The notes beneath the pieces are model-generated. The model made no database searches. It saw only the letters and a list, made by a program, of their open reading frames with translations, and was not told the DNA's origin. 15,434 nt of DNA from an uncultured Acetatifactor sp. (GTDB taxonomy: Bacteria; Bacillota; Clostridia; Lachnospirales; Lachnospiraceae), in the NCBI GenBank assembly GCA_910585805.1, contig CAJUFB010000088.1, positions 1 to 15,434 of the forward strand, read 5' to 3'. Shown here piece after piece: positions 1 to 8,018 of this stretch. A program made the translations under genes and the position numbers. Positions within the stretch are counted from its first letter, which is position 1; each line of letters opens with the position of its first letter.

Positions 1-56
1 CCAGTCAGCGTTATGCAGTCTGGTTTCACGGCAAGTGAAATCGTTAAGCAGTATGC

Positions 57-312
57 TATATCGAAGCCAGGACCAGAAGTCTGAGGAGGACAGATGTAAT
101 CGTGGATTACCGGGGGGCGATATGTCATAGAGATGAAAATATGGCATGGAGCGGAATACAACCGCCGCGGAGAAGAGCAGCTTTTGGGATATCTGGAGGA
201 TTACCAATTGAAAAGAGGCTATATGCTGAACTTCAATTTCAACCAGAAGAAGCAGATTGGCATCCGGGAAGTTCGACTGGGTGATAAAGTTCTGATAGAA
301 GCCATAGTGTAG
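57..312 (+). pseudogene. 3' remnant of an AAA-ATPase/PD-(D/E)XK protein
   Basis: Only the C-terminal nuclease-like domain survives. One frame gives YIEARTRSLRRTDVIVDYRG up to about position 116. A shift of one base in the run of six G (112-117) is needed to continue as RYVIEMKIWHG, and the second frame then reads through to the TAG stop at 310-312. Five Gs would restore one frame. The D of VIVDY and the ExK of IEMK fit the PD-(D/E)XK catalytic pattern. The tail (GYMLNFNFNQKK, then LGDKVLIEAIV) is the usual ending of the 'RARQYGKT' type of AAA-ATPase-like proteins common in gut Clostridia and Bacteroidetes, as I recall the family. Further upstream the same frame runs into TAA and TGA codons, and the ATPase half is not visible in the window. 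It is probably a dead gene, though an unseen upstream part could exist outside the window. Confidence 0.75.
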
Positions 313-330
313 ATATACAATTAGGTCGAT

Positions 331-375
331 TCCCCACGGCGGGCCGAGAAGGTATTGCCGTGGGGATTTCTGTTC
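331..375 (+). terminator. Probable Rho-independent terminator
   Basis: A perfect 10-bp stem, tccccacggc (331-340) and gccgtgggga (357-366), lies 18 bases after the stop of the remnant gene. The following T-rich stretch (tttctgttc) is short and interrupted, so termination may be weak. Confidence 0.5.
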
Positions 376-442
376 ATGAGAACCGTCTAAAAATAAACCA
401 ATCAATCTCTAAGAAAAATCCATTTTTTCTAAAAAAGCATCA

Positions 443-451
443 TGCTATACT
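443..451 (+). promoter_or_regulatory. Possible extended -10 promoter for the kinase chimera
   Basis: TGCTATACT is an extended -10 box (TGn plus TATACT). The -35 region is only a T-run (tttttt at 423-428), 17 bases upstream. Transcription would begin near 458, placing the large inverted repeat at 465-525 at the very 5' end of the leader. Confidence 0.4.
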
Positions 452-464
452 GAATGCAGATATA

Positions 465-525
465 CTGCAGACCGCCAGGATTTACAGAGGTGTCCCCGGG
501 AAAATACCTGGCTGGCGGTCTGCAG
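465..525 (+). repeat. 14-bp perfect inverted repeat in the leader
   Basis: Arm ctgcagaccgccag (465-478) is the exact reverse complement of 512-525. The 33-base loop contains weaker nested arms (aggt at 488-491, acct at 506-509) around a cccggg core. A second small repeat overlaps it (tgcagt 521-526, actgca 535-540). It lies between the possible promoter and the ribosome site of the kinase chimera. It could be an operator or an RNA hairpin. There is no T-run after it, so it is not a classic terminator. Confidence 0.7.
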
Positions 526-577
526 TCGGGTCGCACTGCAAATTTAACCGGTGCGCAGTATAATTGAGGGGTGCAAT

Positions 578-2212
578 ATGTCTTTTCACATAACATTTCA
601 CAAGATGAGCATCCGGAATCAGATGAAGACTATCGTGATTTTGATGCTGGCCCTGTTCGTCCTGGTATGCGCCCTGATCAGCGTATCCATAAGGGCGCTG
701 ATACGCAGGAGCGAGGACGAGCATATGCAGGTAGCCACCCAGCGGCTGATTGACCAGATGGATCTGATGTACGGTAAAATGGAGAATTTCTGTATCAACA
801 TCGGCGAGGACGATGCGATACAGGCGCTTCTGGCAAGCGACTATGCCCAGCTGTCCCCGCTGCGCCGCCCCGCCATGGAATGCCTGGCCAGACACAAGGT
901 TTTGGAGTCTACTATAGAGGATATCTCTCTGGTCAATGACAAAATCCACTATTCCAATGTGCTGCGCGGAGAGGATTTGGACAGGATACGGGCGATGGTG
1001 AACGGAAGGCCTTTTCGGTGGATTGGCTTCTGCAGCCACAGCTTCACCAGTGAAGCCGAGAAGCCGGACATGATGGTGTATGCGGGGGATGTCATCGTCG
1101 GGACGCAGAACCTGGGGACCATTGTCATATCGCTGAATGCCGCGGATTTCCTGGCGGAGAACGACGGCGAGGAAAACCAGATGTACTTCCTCACTGACAG
1201 GGAGGGCGTTCTGTTCTCCATCGATCAGTCGGCGGAGGAGGTCTATGAGGTGTATCGGCTCTGGCAGGAAGGGGATTATCCGGAGCACCTTGCAGAGGGC
1301 GGACATTATGACATCCGCAGCTATTACTTTGAGGACATGGACTGTTACCTGGTGGGAGCGCTGGATGTGCGGGACATGGGCAGGGGCATGATGCAGATAC
1401 AGCTTCTGATCTGGGGCTGCGTGATGGCGGCAGGGGTGTTCTGTGCCATGTTTTTCCTCCTGGTGTCCAGGGGAGTGGTGAGACCTCTGCACCAGTTCCA
1501 CGCCACGATTCGGCAGATTAGGCAGTCCAGCCAGAGAGGGCTGGAGACGGATCTGAACCTGAGGGGATGCTCGGAAATCGAGGAGCTTGGACATGAGTTT
1601 TCCGGCATGCTGGAGGACATAGAGAGCCTGAACCGGAAAATCTTCCAGTCCGCTACGGATCTGTATGAGCTGAAGGTACAGAAGCAGGAGGCGGAGCTGG
1701 CGTATCTGCGCAGCCAGGTGGATCCCCATTTCCTGTACAATACCCTGGAGGTCATCCGAAAGATGGCCCTGGAGAAGGACGCGCCGGAGATTGCCCAGAT
1801 GACTCTGGACATGGGCCATATCTTCCGCTACAGCGCCAAGGGCGAGGACGAGGTAACCCTGGAGGAGGAAATCTCCATTATCAAGTCCTATAGCCGGATC
1901 CAGCAGATGCGCTTCGAGGGGAAGATTTCCGTGTATTATTTCGTTTCTGAAGACGTGTTGGAGCTGAAGGTGATGAAGATGCTGCTGCAGCATACGGAGG
2001 AGCAGCTTCCCAATATGTTCAACACAGCGCCTACCTCCACCATGCAGAGGAGCTGGGAGCAGCTCCAGACCATGGAGAAGCAGCTGTACACCAACATCAT
2101 CTACGGCAAGGAATCCATCGATGCTTTCGACAAGTTCGTGGAGGACTGGAAGGCACAGGGCGGAGACCAGATTACGCAGGAAGTGAATGAGTGGTATCAA
2201 TCTGTGAAGTGA
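578..2212 (+). CDS. Chimera: YesM-like sensor kinase front joined to sugar-binding protein tail
   Basis: The ATG at 578 follows GAGGGG (566-571) at 6 bases, and is preferred over the in-frame GTG at 551; this gives 544 residues. Residues 1-470 are a YesM-type histidine kinase: TM1 about 18-38, an extracellular sensor domain, TM2 about 274-296, HAMP about 299-350, then the His_kinase motif PHFLYNTL with H384 as the phosphate acceptor. The kinase breaks off at KVMKMLLQ, just where the family continues into the N-box and the ATP-binding domain. From about residue 471 the sequence becomes EEQLPNMFNTAP and ends in VEDWKAQGGDQITQEVNEWY, the C-terminus typical of LplA/LipO-like extracellular sugar-binding lipoproteins. 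The missing ATPase domain means it cannot autophosphorylate. YesM, YesN, two permeases and a binding protein are commonly encoded together, so one large in-frame deletion explains the join. It is probably nonfunctional as a kinase; whether it is made is unknown. Confidence 0.85.
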   Translation: MSFHITFHKMSIRNQMKTIVILMLALFVLVCALISVSIRALIRRSEDEHMQVATQRLIDQMDLMYGKMENFCINIGEDDAIQALLASDYAQLSPLRRPAMECLARHKVLESTIEDISLVNDKIHYSNVLRGEDLDRIRAMVNGRPFRWIGFCSHSFTSEAEKPDMMVYAGDVIVGTQNLGTIVISLNAADFLAENDGEENQMYFLTDREGVLFSIDQSAEEVYEVYRLWQEGDYPEHLAEGGHYDIRSYYFEDMDCYLVGALDVRDMGRGMMQIQLLIWGCVMAAGVFCAMFFLLVSRGVVRPLHQFHATIRQIRQSSQRGLETDLNLRGCSEIEELGHEFSGMLEDIESLNRKIFQSATDLYELKVQKQEAELAYLRSQVDPHFLYNTLEVIRKMALEKDAPEIAQMTLDMGHIFRYSAKGEDEVTLEEEISIIKSYSRIQQMRFEGKISVYYFVSEDVLELKVMKMLLQHTEEQLPNMFNTAPTSTMQRSWEQLQTMEKQLYTNIIYGKESIDAFDKFVEDWKAQGGDQITQEVNEWYQSVK

Positions 2213-2243
2213 TACAGATAATCTGTGAAATAAAATACAGATA
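2201..2243 (+). repeat. Imperfect direct repeat over the stop codon
   Basis: tctgtgaa...tacagata occurs at 2201-2220 and again at 2222-2243, with a 2-base difference in the spacer. The first copy contains the stop codon of the chimera. It looks like a small tandem duplication. Confidence 0.55.
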
Positions 2244-2244
2244 C

Positions 2245-2280
2245 AAAGGGGCTGCCGCGGATGTGACAGCCCCTTTTGCA
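2245..2280 (+). terminator. Rho-independent terminator of the chimera
   Basis: A perfect 10-bp stem, aaaggggctg (2245-2254) and cagccccttt (2267-2276), with a 12-base loop and a short T-run, starts 33 bases after the stop. It would originally have ended the sugar-binding protein transcript. Confidence 0.8.
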
Positions 2281-2310
2281 GGGCTTTCCGAAATTCTTTT
2301 TGCAACTTCT

Positions 2311-2340
2311 TTGCACAGCCGGGGGACTTTGTGCTAAGAT
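2311..2340 (+). promoter_or_regulatory. Promoter for the AAA-ATPase pseudogene
   Basis: TTGCAC (2311-2316), an 18-base spacer, then TAAGAT (2335-2340) preceded by TGC, giving an extended -10. The start codon at 2387 lies 46 bases downstream. Confidence 0.6.
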
Positions 2341-2386
2341 AGACTCATAGCACGAGGCAAGGACTTTGGAGAAGAGGAGGTGCTCT

Positions 2387-3600
2387 ATGGGAATTTACCT
2401 GAATCCTGGCAACCAGGGCTTCCGGGAATCGATTCGCTCCAAGATATATGTGGACAAGACGAATCTGATTGCGTGTACAAATGAAATGATGAATACAAAC
2501 GATAAGTATATTTGTGTCACCAGACCCAGGCGTTTCGGAAAGTCCATGGCGCTTGAAATGCTGGCCGCCTATTACAGCAGTGGCTGCGATTCCAGGGAGC
2601 TTTTCGCAGGTTTTAAGATTGAAAATGACGAATCTTTTCCAGAGCATCTGAATCAATGTGAAGTGGTCTATCTGAACATGCAGCACTTTCTGATTAGAGC
2701 GGATTGCGGAAAGGTGACAAAATATTTAGAACAGCAGGTAATGGGAGAGCTACAGGAGAAGTATGCGCACATACTAAAAGGGCAGGACATAGGGCTTGCT
2801 ACTGCTTTGGGGAAGATTTACGCAAAAACGGACAGGCAGTTCGTCATCCTGATAGATGAGTGGGACTGCGTGATGCGTGAAAGGCAGGAGGCCGAGGCAT
2901 TGCAGAAGCAGTACCTTGATTTCCTGCGGAATCTCCTGAAAGACCAGCCATACGTGGCCCTGGCCTACATGACCGGAATCCTGCCTGTGAAAAAGTATGG
3001 ACAGCATTCCGCCCTGAACATGTTCTGGGAGTATTCCATGACTAATCAATACATGTTAGAGGAATACACCGGCTTCACGGAGGATGAGGTAAAAGCCCTA
3101 TGCGCGCGCTTCGACATGGATTTCGAGAAGGTCAGCGACTGGTATGACGGATACCGGCTGCGGCGGTTCCACCATATCTACAATCCCAGGTCGGTGGTGG
3201 CTGCCATGCGAGGCGGCGTGCTGTCCAACTACTGGACTTCCACGGAGAACTATGAGGCGCTGAAGGTTTATATGGACATGGATTTCGATGGGCTTCGTTC
3301 GGACAGTGCGGATGCTGGGCGGAGAGCAGGTGAGGGTCAACACCCGCAGCTTTCAGAATGATATGCGGAATTTTAATACAAAGGATGATGTCCTGACGCT
3401 GTTGATTCATCTGGGGTATCTGGGATATGACTCTGAGACGGAGGAAGCGTTCATCCCCAACAAGGAGATTATGGGGGAGTTCGAGAATGCCATGAGCGTA
3501 GGCGGCTGACCGGAGGTGATGCGGGCTCTTGACAGGATGCCTGCTTTGCGAATGCCGCAAGCTACTTGGCCCGCTGCTTATATGAGTGAAGGGAAATCAT
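2387..3600 (+). pseudogene. AAA-ATPase-like/PD-(D/E)XK family protein, frameshifted and truncated
   Basis: The ATG at 2387 follows AGGAGG (2375-2380) at 6 bases and gives MGIYLNPGNQGF, the usual start of one AAA-ATPase-like subfamily (PF09820/DUF1703-type). RPRRFGKS at residues 46-53 is the P-loop variant of the family, and DEWD at 157-160 is the Walker B region. One extra base near 3293-3298 breaks the frame: the first frame stops at 3361, while the true continuation (RTVRMLGGEQ, then DDVLTLLIHLGYLGYD) lies in the next frame to a TGA at 3507-3509. That TGA probably replaced a Trp codon, because the same frame goes on as PEVMRALDR and a weak QATW. Similarity fades by about 3570. The C-terminal PD-(D/E)XK domain is absent. 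The promoter and ribosome site are intact, so a truncated ATPase domain may still be made. It is a different subfamily from the remnant at 57-312. Confidence 0.85.
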
Positions 3601-3644
3601 AAAAGGAAGAAACCATAAAATAAAAGAAAGGCGGATTCACAAAT

Positions 3645-5714
3645 ATGCAGAAAATCCAGTTAAATAAATTGCAGCTTACAAAAGGTGCGTCCATCCAGGA
3701 ACAGGAAGAGGGCAGCGGGATTTTCCGGCTGTCGAAAGAGGGCGCAGGATTCTTGCTCCCGCAGCTGATGACCTGTGAGGAGAGATACCTGACTTTCCGC
3801 ATAGAGGTGCTGGAGGAGCACAGCCTGGCCATGAACTTGCTGGCTTATGTGCACGAGGAAATGGAAGAAGAGCATTCCATGGAAGAGGGGCATTCTATGG
3901 AAGAAAAGCATTCCATGGTAGAGGGGCGCAAGCCCGCATTCACAGTCCGCCTCGGCCTGCTGCCAAGAGTGGAGACCACCGTCTGCATCGACTTGAACTG
4001 GATGGACGCCGGAGAGCTTTTCCCCGAGGCCCTGCCTGGCACCCTGAAAATCGTCTGCCACGGCAGGAGAGTATCCAGAGAGGAACTTTCAGAAATCGTC
4101 CTGTCTTCCATGCCCGCATTCCATGATGTTAAGCTACGGATTTCAGATATGATGCTGACAGACACCTATCCCGAACAGACACTGCCTGACAGGAAACTGG
4201 TTGACCGATTCGGTCAGTCAACATGGAAAGAATGGACCGGAAAAGTCAAAAGTGATGCGGATTTAAAGCTCCGCCTGGAGGCCCAGCTTGCGGAAAGCGG
4301 TAGCGGCTACCCCTTCGAGAACTGGTCTGCCTGGGGCGGCTGGAAGGAAAAGAAGCTGAAAGAAGGCACAGGCTATTTCTCCAAATGCAAGCAGGACGGC
4401 AGATGGTGGCTCACTGATCCGGAGGGCTACGCCTATTTCAGCATGGGACCGGACTGCGTAGGCCTGGGCGGCGACTGCCGCATAGACGGCGTGGAGAACT
4501 GGCTGGAGTGGCTGCCGGAGCAGGATGACCCCGCATTCGGCGGCATGCTCGCCCAGGCAGCGCCCCGTGGGAACCGGAAGCGGGGAATGCGTCAGTTCTC
4601 CTTCTTCAAGGCGAACCTGTACCGTGCATTCGGAGAAGACTGGCAGCAAAAATGGGAGCGCATGATCTGCGGCCAGCTAAAGAAATACGGCATGAACACC
4701 CTGGGGAACTGGAGCGATGGCAAGCTCCTGGGCAGGCTGGACATCCCCTACGTCACGTCCCTGCCGGAATTCCCTGCCACAAAGCAGACAATCTTCCGGG
4801 ATTTCCCGGACGTGTTCAGCGAAGAATACGCCAGAGAAGCCGAAAGCTGCGCCCAGGCGCTGGCAGCACGCCGGGATGACCCGCTGATGATAGGATATTT
4901 CCTGCGCAATGAGCCCATGTGGGCCTTCGTGGACAACCTGGTGCTGGCGGACGAGGTGCTGTACAATCCGGCGGACACAGTCTGTAAGGAGCGGCTGATC
5001 GGATTCCTGCGGGAGCGCTACGGAGAAATCCACAGGCTGAACGCCGCCTGGGGCTGCGCCCTGGAGGGCTTCGAAAGCCTGTGGGAGCCTAAGCGGGACG
5101 TGTCCAAATGGACAGCCCAGTCCCGTGAGGACATGCGGGAATTCTCCAGGCAGATGCTCCGCGCCTATGTGGAGATTCCTGTCCGGGCCTGCAGGCAGGT
5201 GGATCCCAACCATATGATACTTGGCATGCGCTGGGCCTGGATTTCAGACCCGGATTTAGTGACGGGCTGGGAGAGCTTCGATGTATTCTCCATAAACTGC
5301 TACGCCGTGGATCCCACCGAGAAGATACAGCATGTGGCGGACTTAGGCGTGGATCTGCCCGTCATGATAGGAGAATTCCACTTCGGGGCCCTGGACGCCG
5401 GTCTGCCGGCCACAGGGCTGGAGGCCGTGAAGAGCCAGCATGACAGAGGCGCCGCCTACCGCTACTACTGTGAGAGCGTAGCTGCCCACCCCTATGGCGT
5501 CGGCTGCCATTATTTCCAGTGCTATGACCAGTTCACCCTGGGCCGCTTCGACGGAGAGAACTACAACATCGGCCTCTTCGACATCTGCTCCTGCGCCTAC
5601 CCCGAAATGCTGGAGCAGATCAGGGAATGCAGCCGCCGGGTCTACCGGATAGCCGCCGGACAGGCCCCAAGATGCGAAAAAGAAGCGGAGTCCATTCCGA
5701 TGATTGCCTATTGA
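3645..5714 (+). CDS. GH50-like (agarase-type) glycoside hydrolase
   Basis: This 689-residue protein looks intact. The ATG at 3645 follows a GAAAGGCGG-like ribosome site about 10 bases upstream. The N-terminal 200 or so residues form an accessory beta-rich domain. The C-terminal part is a clan GH-A TIM barrel resembling GH50 agarases and related galactosidases: DPEGYAYFSMGPD, YGMNTLGNWSD, then IGYFLRNEPMW with E423 as likely acid/base, and MIGEFHFG with E577 as likely nucleophile. There is no signal peptide, so it probably acts in the cytoplasm on imported oligosaccharides. The kinase and binding-protein fragments upstream suggest it once belonged to a sensor-transporter-hydrolase locus. Odd point: an in-frame array of HSMEE(G/K) repeats in the N-terminal domain. 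The substrate cannot be read from sequence; agar or porphyran oligosaccharides or other beta-galactosides are possible. I see no convincing promoter in 3510-3644. Confidence 0.8.
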   Translation: MQKIQLNKLQLTKGASIQEQEEGSGIFRLSKEGAGFLLPQLMTCEERYLTFRIEVLEEHSLAMNLLAYVHEEMEEEHSMEEGHSMEEKHSMVEGRKPAFTVRLGLLPRVETTVCIDLNWMDAGELFPEALPGTLKIVCHGRRVSREELSEIVLSSMPAFHDVKLRISDMMLTDTYPEQTLPDRKLVDRFGQSTWKEWTGKVKSDADLKLRLEAQLAESGSGYPFENWSAWGGWKEKKLKEGTGYFSKCKQDGRWWLTDPEGYAYFSMGPDCVGLGGDCRIDGVENWLEWLPEQDDPAFGGMLAQAAPRGNRKRGMRQFSFFKANLYRAFGEDWQQKWERMICGQLKKYGMNTLGNWSDGKLLGRLDIPYVTSLPEFPATKQTIFRDFPDVFSEEYAREAESCAQALAARRDDPLMIGYFLRNEPMWAFVDNLVLADEVLYNPADTVCKERLIGFLRERYGEIHRLNAAWGCALEGFESLWEPKRDVSKWTAQSREDMREFSRQMLRAYVEIPVRACRQVDPNHMILGMRWAWISDPDLVTGWESFDVFSINCYAVDPTEKIQHVADLGVDLPVMIGEFHFGALDAGLPATGLEAVKSQHDRGAAYRYYCESVAAHPYGVGCHYFQCYDQFTLGRFDGENYNIGLFDICSCAYPEMLEQIRECSRRVYRIAAGQAPRCEKEAESIPMIAY
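3855..3926 (+). repeat. 18-bp in-frame tandem repeat
   Basis: Three clear units begin with cattc(c/t)atgg at 3873, 3891 and 3909, with a diverged unit before them at 3855-3872. They encode HSMEEG, HSMEEK and HSMVEG after EEMEEE. This is an insertion-like minisatellite inside the hydrolase N-terminal domain. Confidence 0.8.
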
Positions 5715-5756
5715 GACAGGATAGCGTTCAAAAAAAGCAAAGCGGAGGCAGTGGTG

Positions 5757-8018
5757 ATGCAAGACTATATTGAAGTCGAATCTTATGGAAAGGTGTTCCC
5801 CAAAAAAGGGGCAAATAACAGAATGCCCTACGCACATCAAAAGGGGGCAATGGAAAACCTGAATATCATCAATGCCAGCAGGCAATACAGCACGATGATC
5901 GTTCTGCCTACAGGCGGGGGAAAGACATATACCATGTCAATGTGGTTATTGAAAAATGCCTTAGACCAGAAGAAAAAGATTCTGTGGATTGCACACCGGC
6001 AGATGCTGCTCGACCAGGCGGCAGAATCTTTTCAAAAATTCGCATATTCGGAGGTGATTCCGCATATTCCCTTTTTTCAATACCGAATCATCTCCGGAGC
6101 CTCTTGCCATGACCGGATGATCGACATTCAGGCAACCGACAATCTGTTGATTATCAGCAAGGACAGTGCTGGAAGAGACATCAGCGCATTGGACATTTGG
6201 TTAAGAGGCGAAAAGGATATTTTCCTTGTCATTGATGAAGCCCATCACTCAACAGCCAAGACCTACCGGAAAGTTATCGAATATGTGAAAGCCAAAGTCC
6301 AAAATGTGAAATTGATTGGATTGACCGCAACTCCTTTCCGTACCGCGGATGACGAAAAAGGACTTCTTGCTAAAATCTATGCAGATGGCCTGCGGGCAGG
6401 GAAAATAGTTCATGGCGACATCGGCATTACATATCAGATCGGCCTGAAGGAATTGATCAGCCGACGTATTTTGTCAAAACCGATTTTTGAAAGCTACTAC
6501 ACAGAGGAACTGTATGGAGATTCCCTGGGACTGGATGGCTGGGAAAGGATACAGCGGCTTGATGTATTGCCGGAAGATATAGCGGGTCAAATGGCAGACA
6601 GCGCGGCAAGAAATAAGCTGATTGTGGACACCTATATCAAAAAGCAGAATCAATATGGCCAGACGATTTGTTTTGCCATCAATAAAGTCCACGCGATTCA
6701 TTTGAGCACATTGTTCAATAAAGCTGGAATCAAAGCGGATTATATCGTATCTGACGTAAAGGATTCCGTCACGGGAGTCCGAATCAGCCGTGAAGAAAAC
6801 CAGCGGAAGCTGGCAGAATACAGGATGGGGAAGCTGAAGGTATTGGTGAATGTGAATATCCTCACAGAAGGAGTAGACCTGCCGCAGACCAAGACTGTTT
6901 TTTTGGCCAGGCCAACAGTATCGACAATACTTATGACACAAATGATCGGAAGGGCGCTCCGCGGAGAGGCGGCAGGCGGAACATCTGCGGCTTACATCGT
7001 GTCGTTCATCGATAACTGGAATGAACATATTGCATGGGTGAACCCGGACAGCTTGTTTGATGGCAATAACGAGTTTACGGATAATCCCACAGAGCATATG
7101 AAGCATGAGCTGCGCATGATTGCCATTTCCAAAATTGAGGAGTTCGCTTCGGTATTGGATGACTCCGTGGATACAGCTGCCCTGGAAAAAGTCCCATTTA
7201 TCGCAAGGATTCCTGTTGGGATGTATGCGTTCACCTATCTGGAGGAAAACGGCACAGACCTTTCCTATCAGGTTATGGTATATGACAGCACAAGGAAAGC
7301 TTATCAGGATATGATGGGAGCATTGCCGGAACTATTCGACAGCTTTCACTGTGAAGAGGAATATCCGGCAGATGAACTGCTGCATAAAATGGCCATACAA
7401 TGCCGTGACACATTTTTCTTAGGAGAAATGATTCCGCCATATGAGGAAAAGGATGTGATGCGGATTCTGAAACATTATGCCCAATATGAGACCCCGCCGC
7501 GATTCTACCTGTTTGACGACATCGACAGGGACAGGCTTGATGCTGCCGCCATAGCAAAGCATATTTGGGATGAAGACATGGGCCCAAGAGCGAAGACAGA
7601 GTATGTAAATTCCCTATGGGACAATGAGGACGACAATATCCTGAAGCTGTTTTTTGGGAGAAAGCTTTATTTTTGGCGCCAGTTGGACATTGAACTGACG
7701 AAATTGTCGAATCCGGGCATTTATGATGAAGAAAATAATGTGGAACATGGCACAAGAAAAATAGAGGATTTGCCATTATATGAAATCGGAAGGATAAATC
7801 CCGAATTAGAGAAAAAACTCAGGAATGCCGCATTTGAACGTTCCATGGATAGGCATGGCAATTATACCTGCGCGAAATGTGGGAAAAAGGGAACGAACCG
7901 TGTCTATTTTCAGGTAGACCATATCAAGCCGTTAAATAAGGGCGGAAAGTCCTGGCCAATCAATCTTCAGATACTTTGCAGACAATGCAACGGAATGAAA
8001 GGGGATCATTGTGATTGA
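5757..8018 (+). CDS. DEAD/DEAH superfamily 2 helicase fused to an HNH nuclease
   Basis: The ATG at 5757 sits 8 bases after GGAGG (5744-5748) and is better placed than the GTGs at 5751 and 5754. The 753-residue protein has an intact SF2 helicase core: Q28, Walker A PTGGGKT (51-57), DEAH (160-163), motif III in LTATP (189-193) and motif VI QMIGRALR (395-402). A middle region of about 250 residues has no motif I recognise. The last 55 residues are an HNH nuclease with four Zn-binding cysteines (C705, C708, C741, C744) and the catalytic DH pair at 721-722. This fits an ATP-driven DNA translocase or helicase that cuts DNA, as in restriction or anti-phage systems. It heads an operon with the overlapping gene at 8011. 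The region is more A/T-rich than the hydrolase 42 bases upstream, suggesting horizontal acquisition. No promoter is evident in the 42-base gap. Confidence 0.85.
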   Translation: MQDYIEVESYGKVFPKKGANNRMPYAHQKGAMENLNIINASRQYSTMIVLPTGGGKTYTMSMWLLKNALDQKKKILWIAHRQMLLDQAAESFQKFAYSEVIPHIPFFQYRIISGASCHDRMIDIQATDNLLIISKDSAGRDISALDIWLRGEKDIFLVIDEAHHSTAKTYRKVIEYVKAKVQNVKLIGLTATPFRTADDEKGLLAKIYADGLRAGKIVHGDIGITYQIGLKELISRRILSKPIFESYYTEELYGDSLGLDGWERIQRLDVLPEDIAGQMADSAARNKLIVDTYIKKQNQYGQTICFAINKVHAIHLSTLFNKAGIKADYIVSDVKDSVTGVRISREENQRKLAEYRMGKLKVLVNVNILTEGVDLPQTKTVFLARPTVSTILMTQMIGRALRGEAAGGTSAAYIVSFIDNWNEHIAWVNPDSLFDGNNEFTDNPTEHMKHELRMIAISKIEEFASVLDDSVDTAALEKVPFIARIPVGMYAFTYLEENGTDLSYQVMVYDSTRKAYQDMMGALPELFDSFHCEEEYPADELLHKMAIQCRDTFFLGEMIPPYEEKDVMRILKHYAQYETPPRFYLFDDIDRDRLDAAAIAKHIWDEDMGPRAKTEYVNSLWDNEDDNILKLFFGRKLYFWRQLDIELTKLSNPGIYDEENNVEHGTRKIEDLPLYEIGRINPELEKKLRNAAFERSMDRHGNYTCAKCGKKGTNRVYFQVDHIKPLNKGGKSWPINLQILCRQCNGMKGDHCD

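Noticed and set aside
360..563. Open frame of 67 codons between the remnant and the kinase
   Set aside because: It starts inside the terminator stem, has no ribosome site and runs through the 14-bp inverted repeat.
559..564. TATAAT as a -10 box for the kinase chimera
   Set aside because: It lies 2 bases before the ribosome site, so a transcript starting from it would lack that site; there is also no -35.
482..2305. Very long open frame on the minus strand opposite the kinase chimera
   Set aside because: It has no recognisable domain, is rich in His, Leu and Gln in the way of antisense frames of G/C-rich genes, and the plus strand encodes clear kinase motifs.
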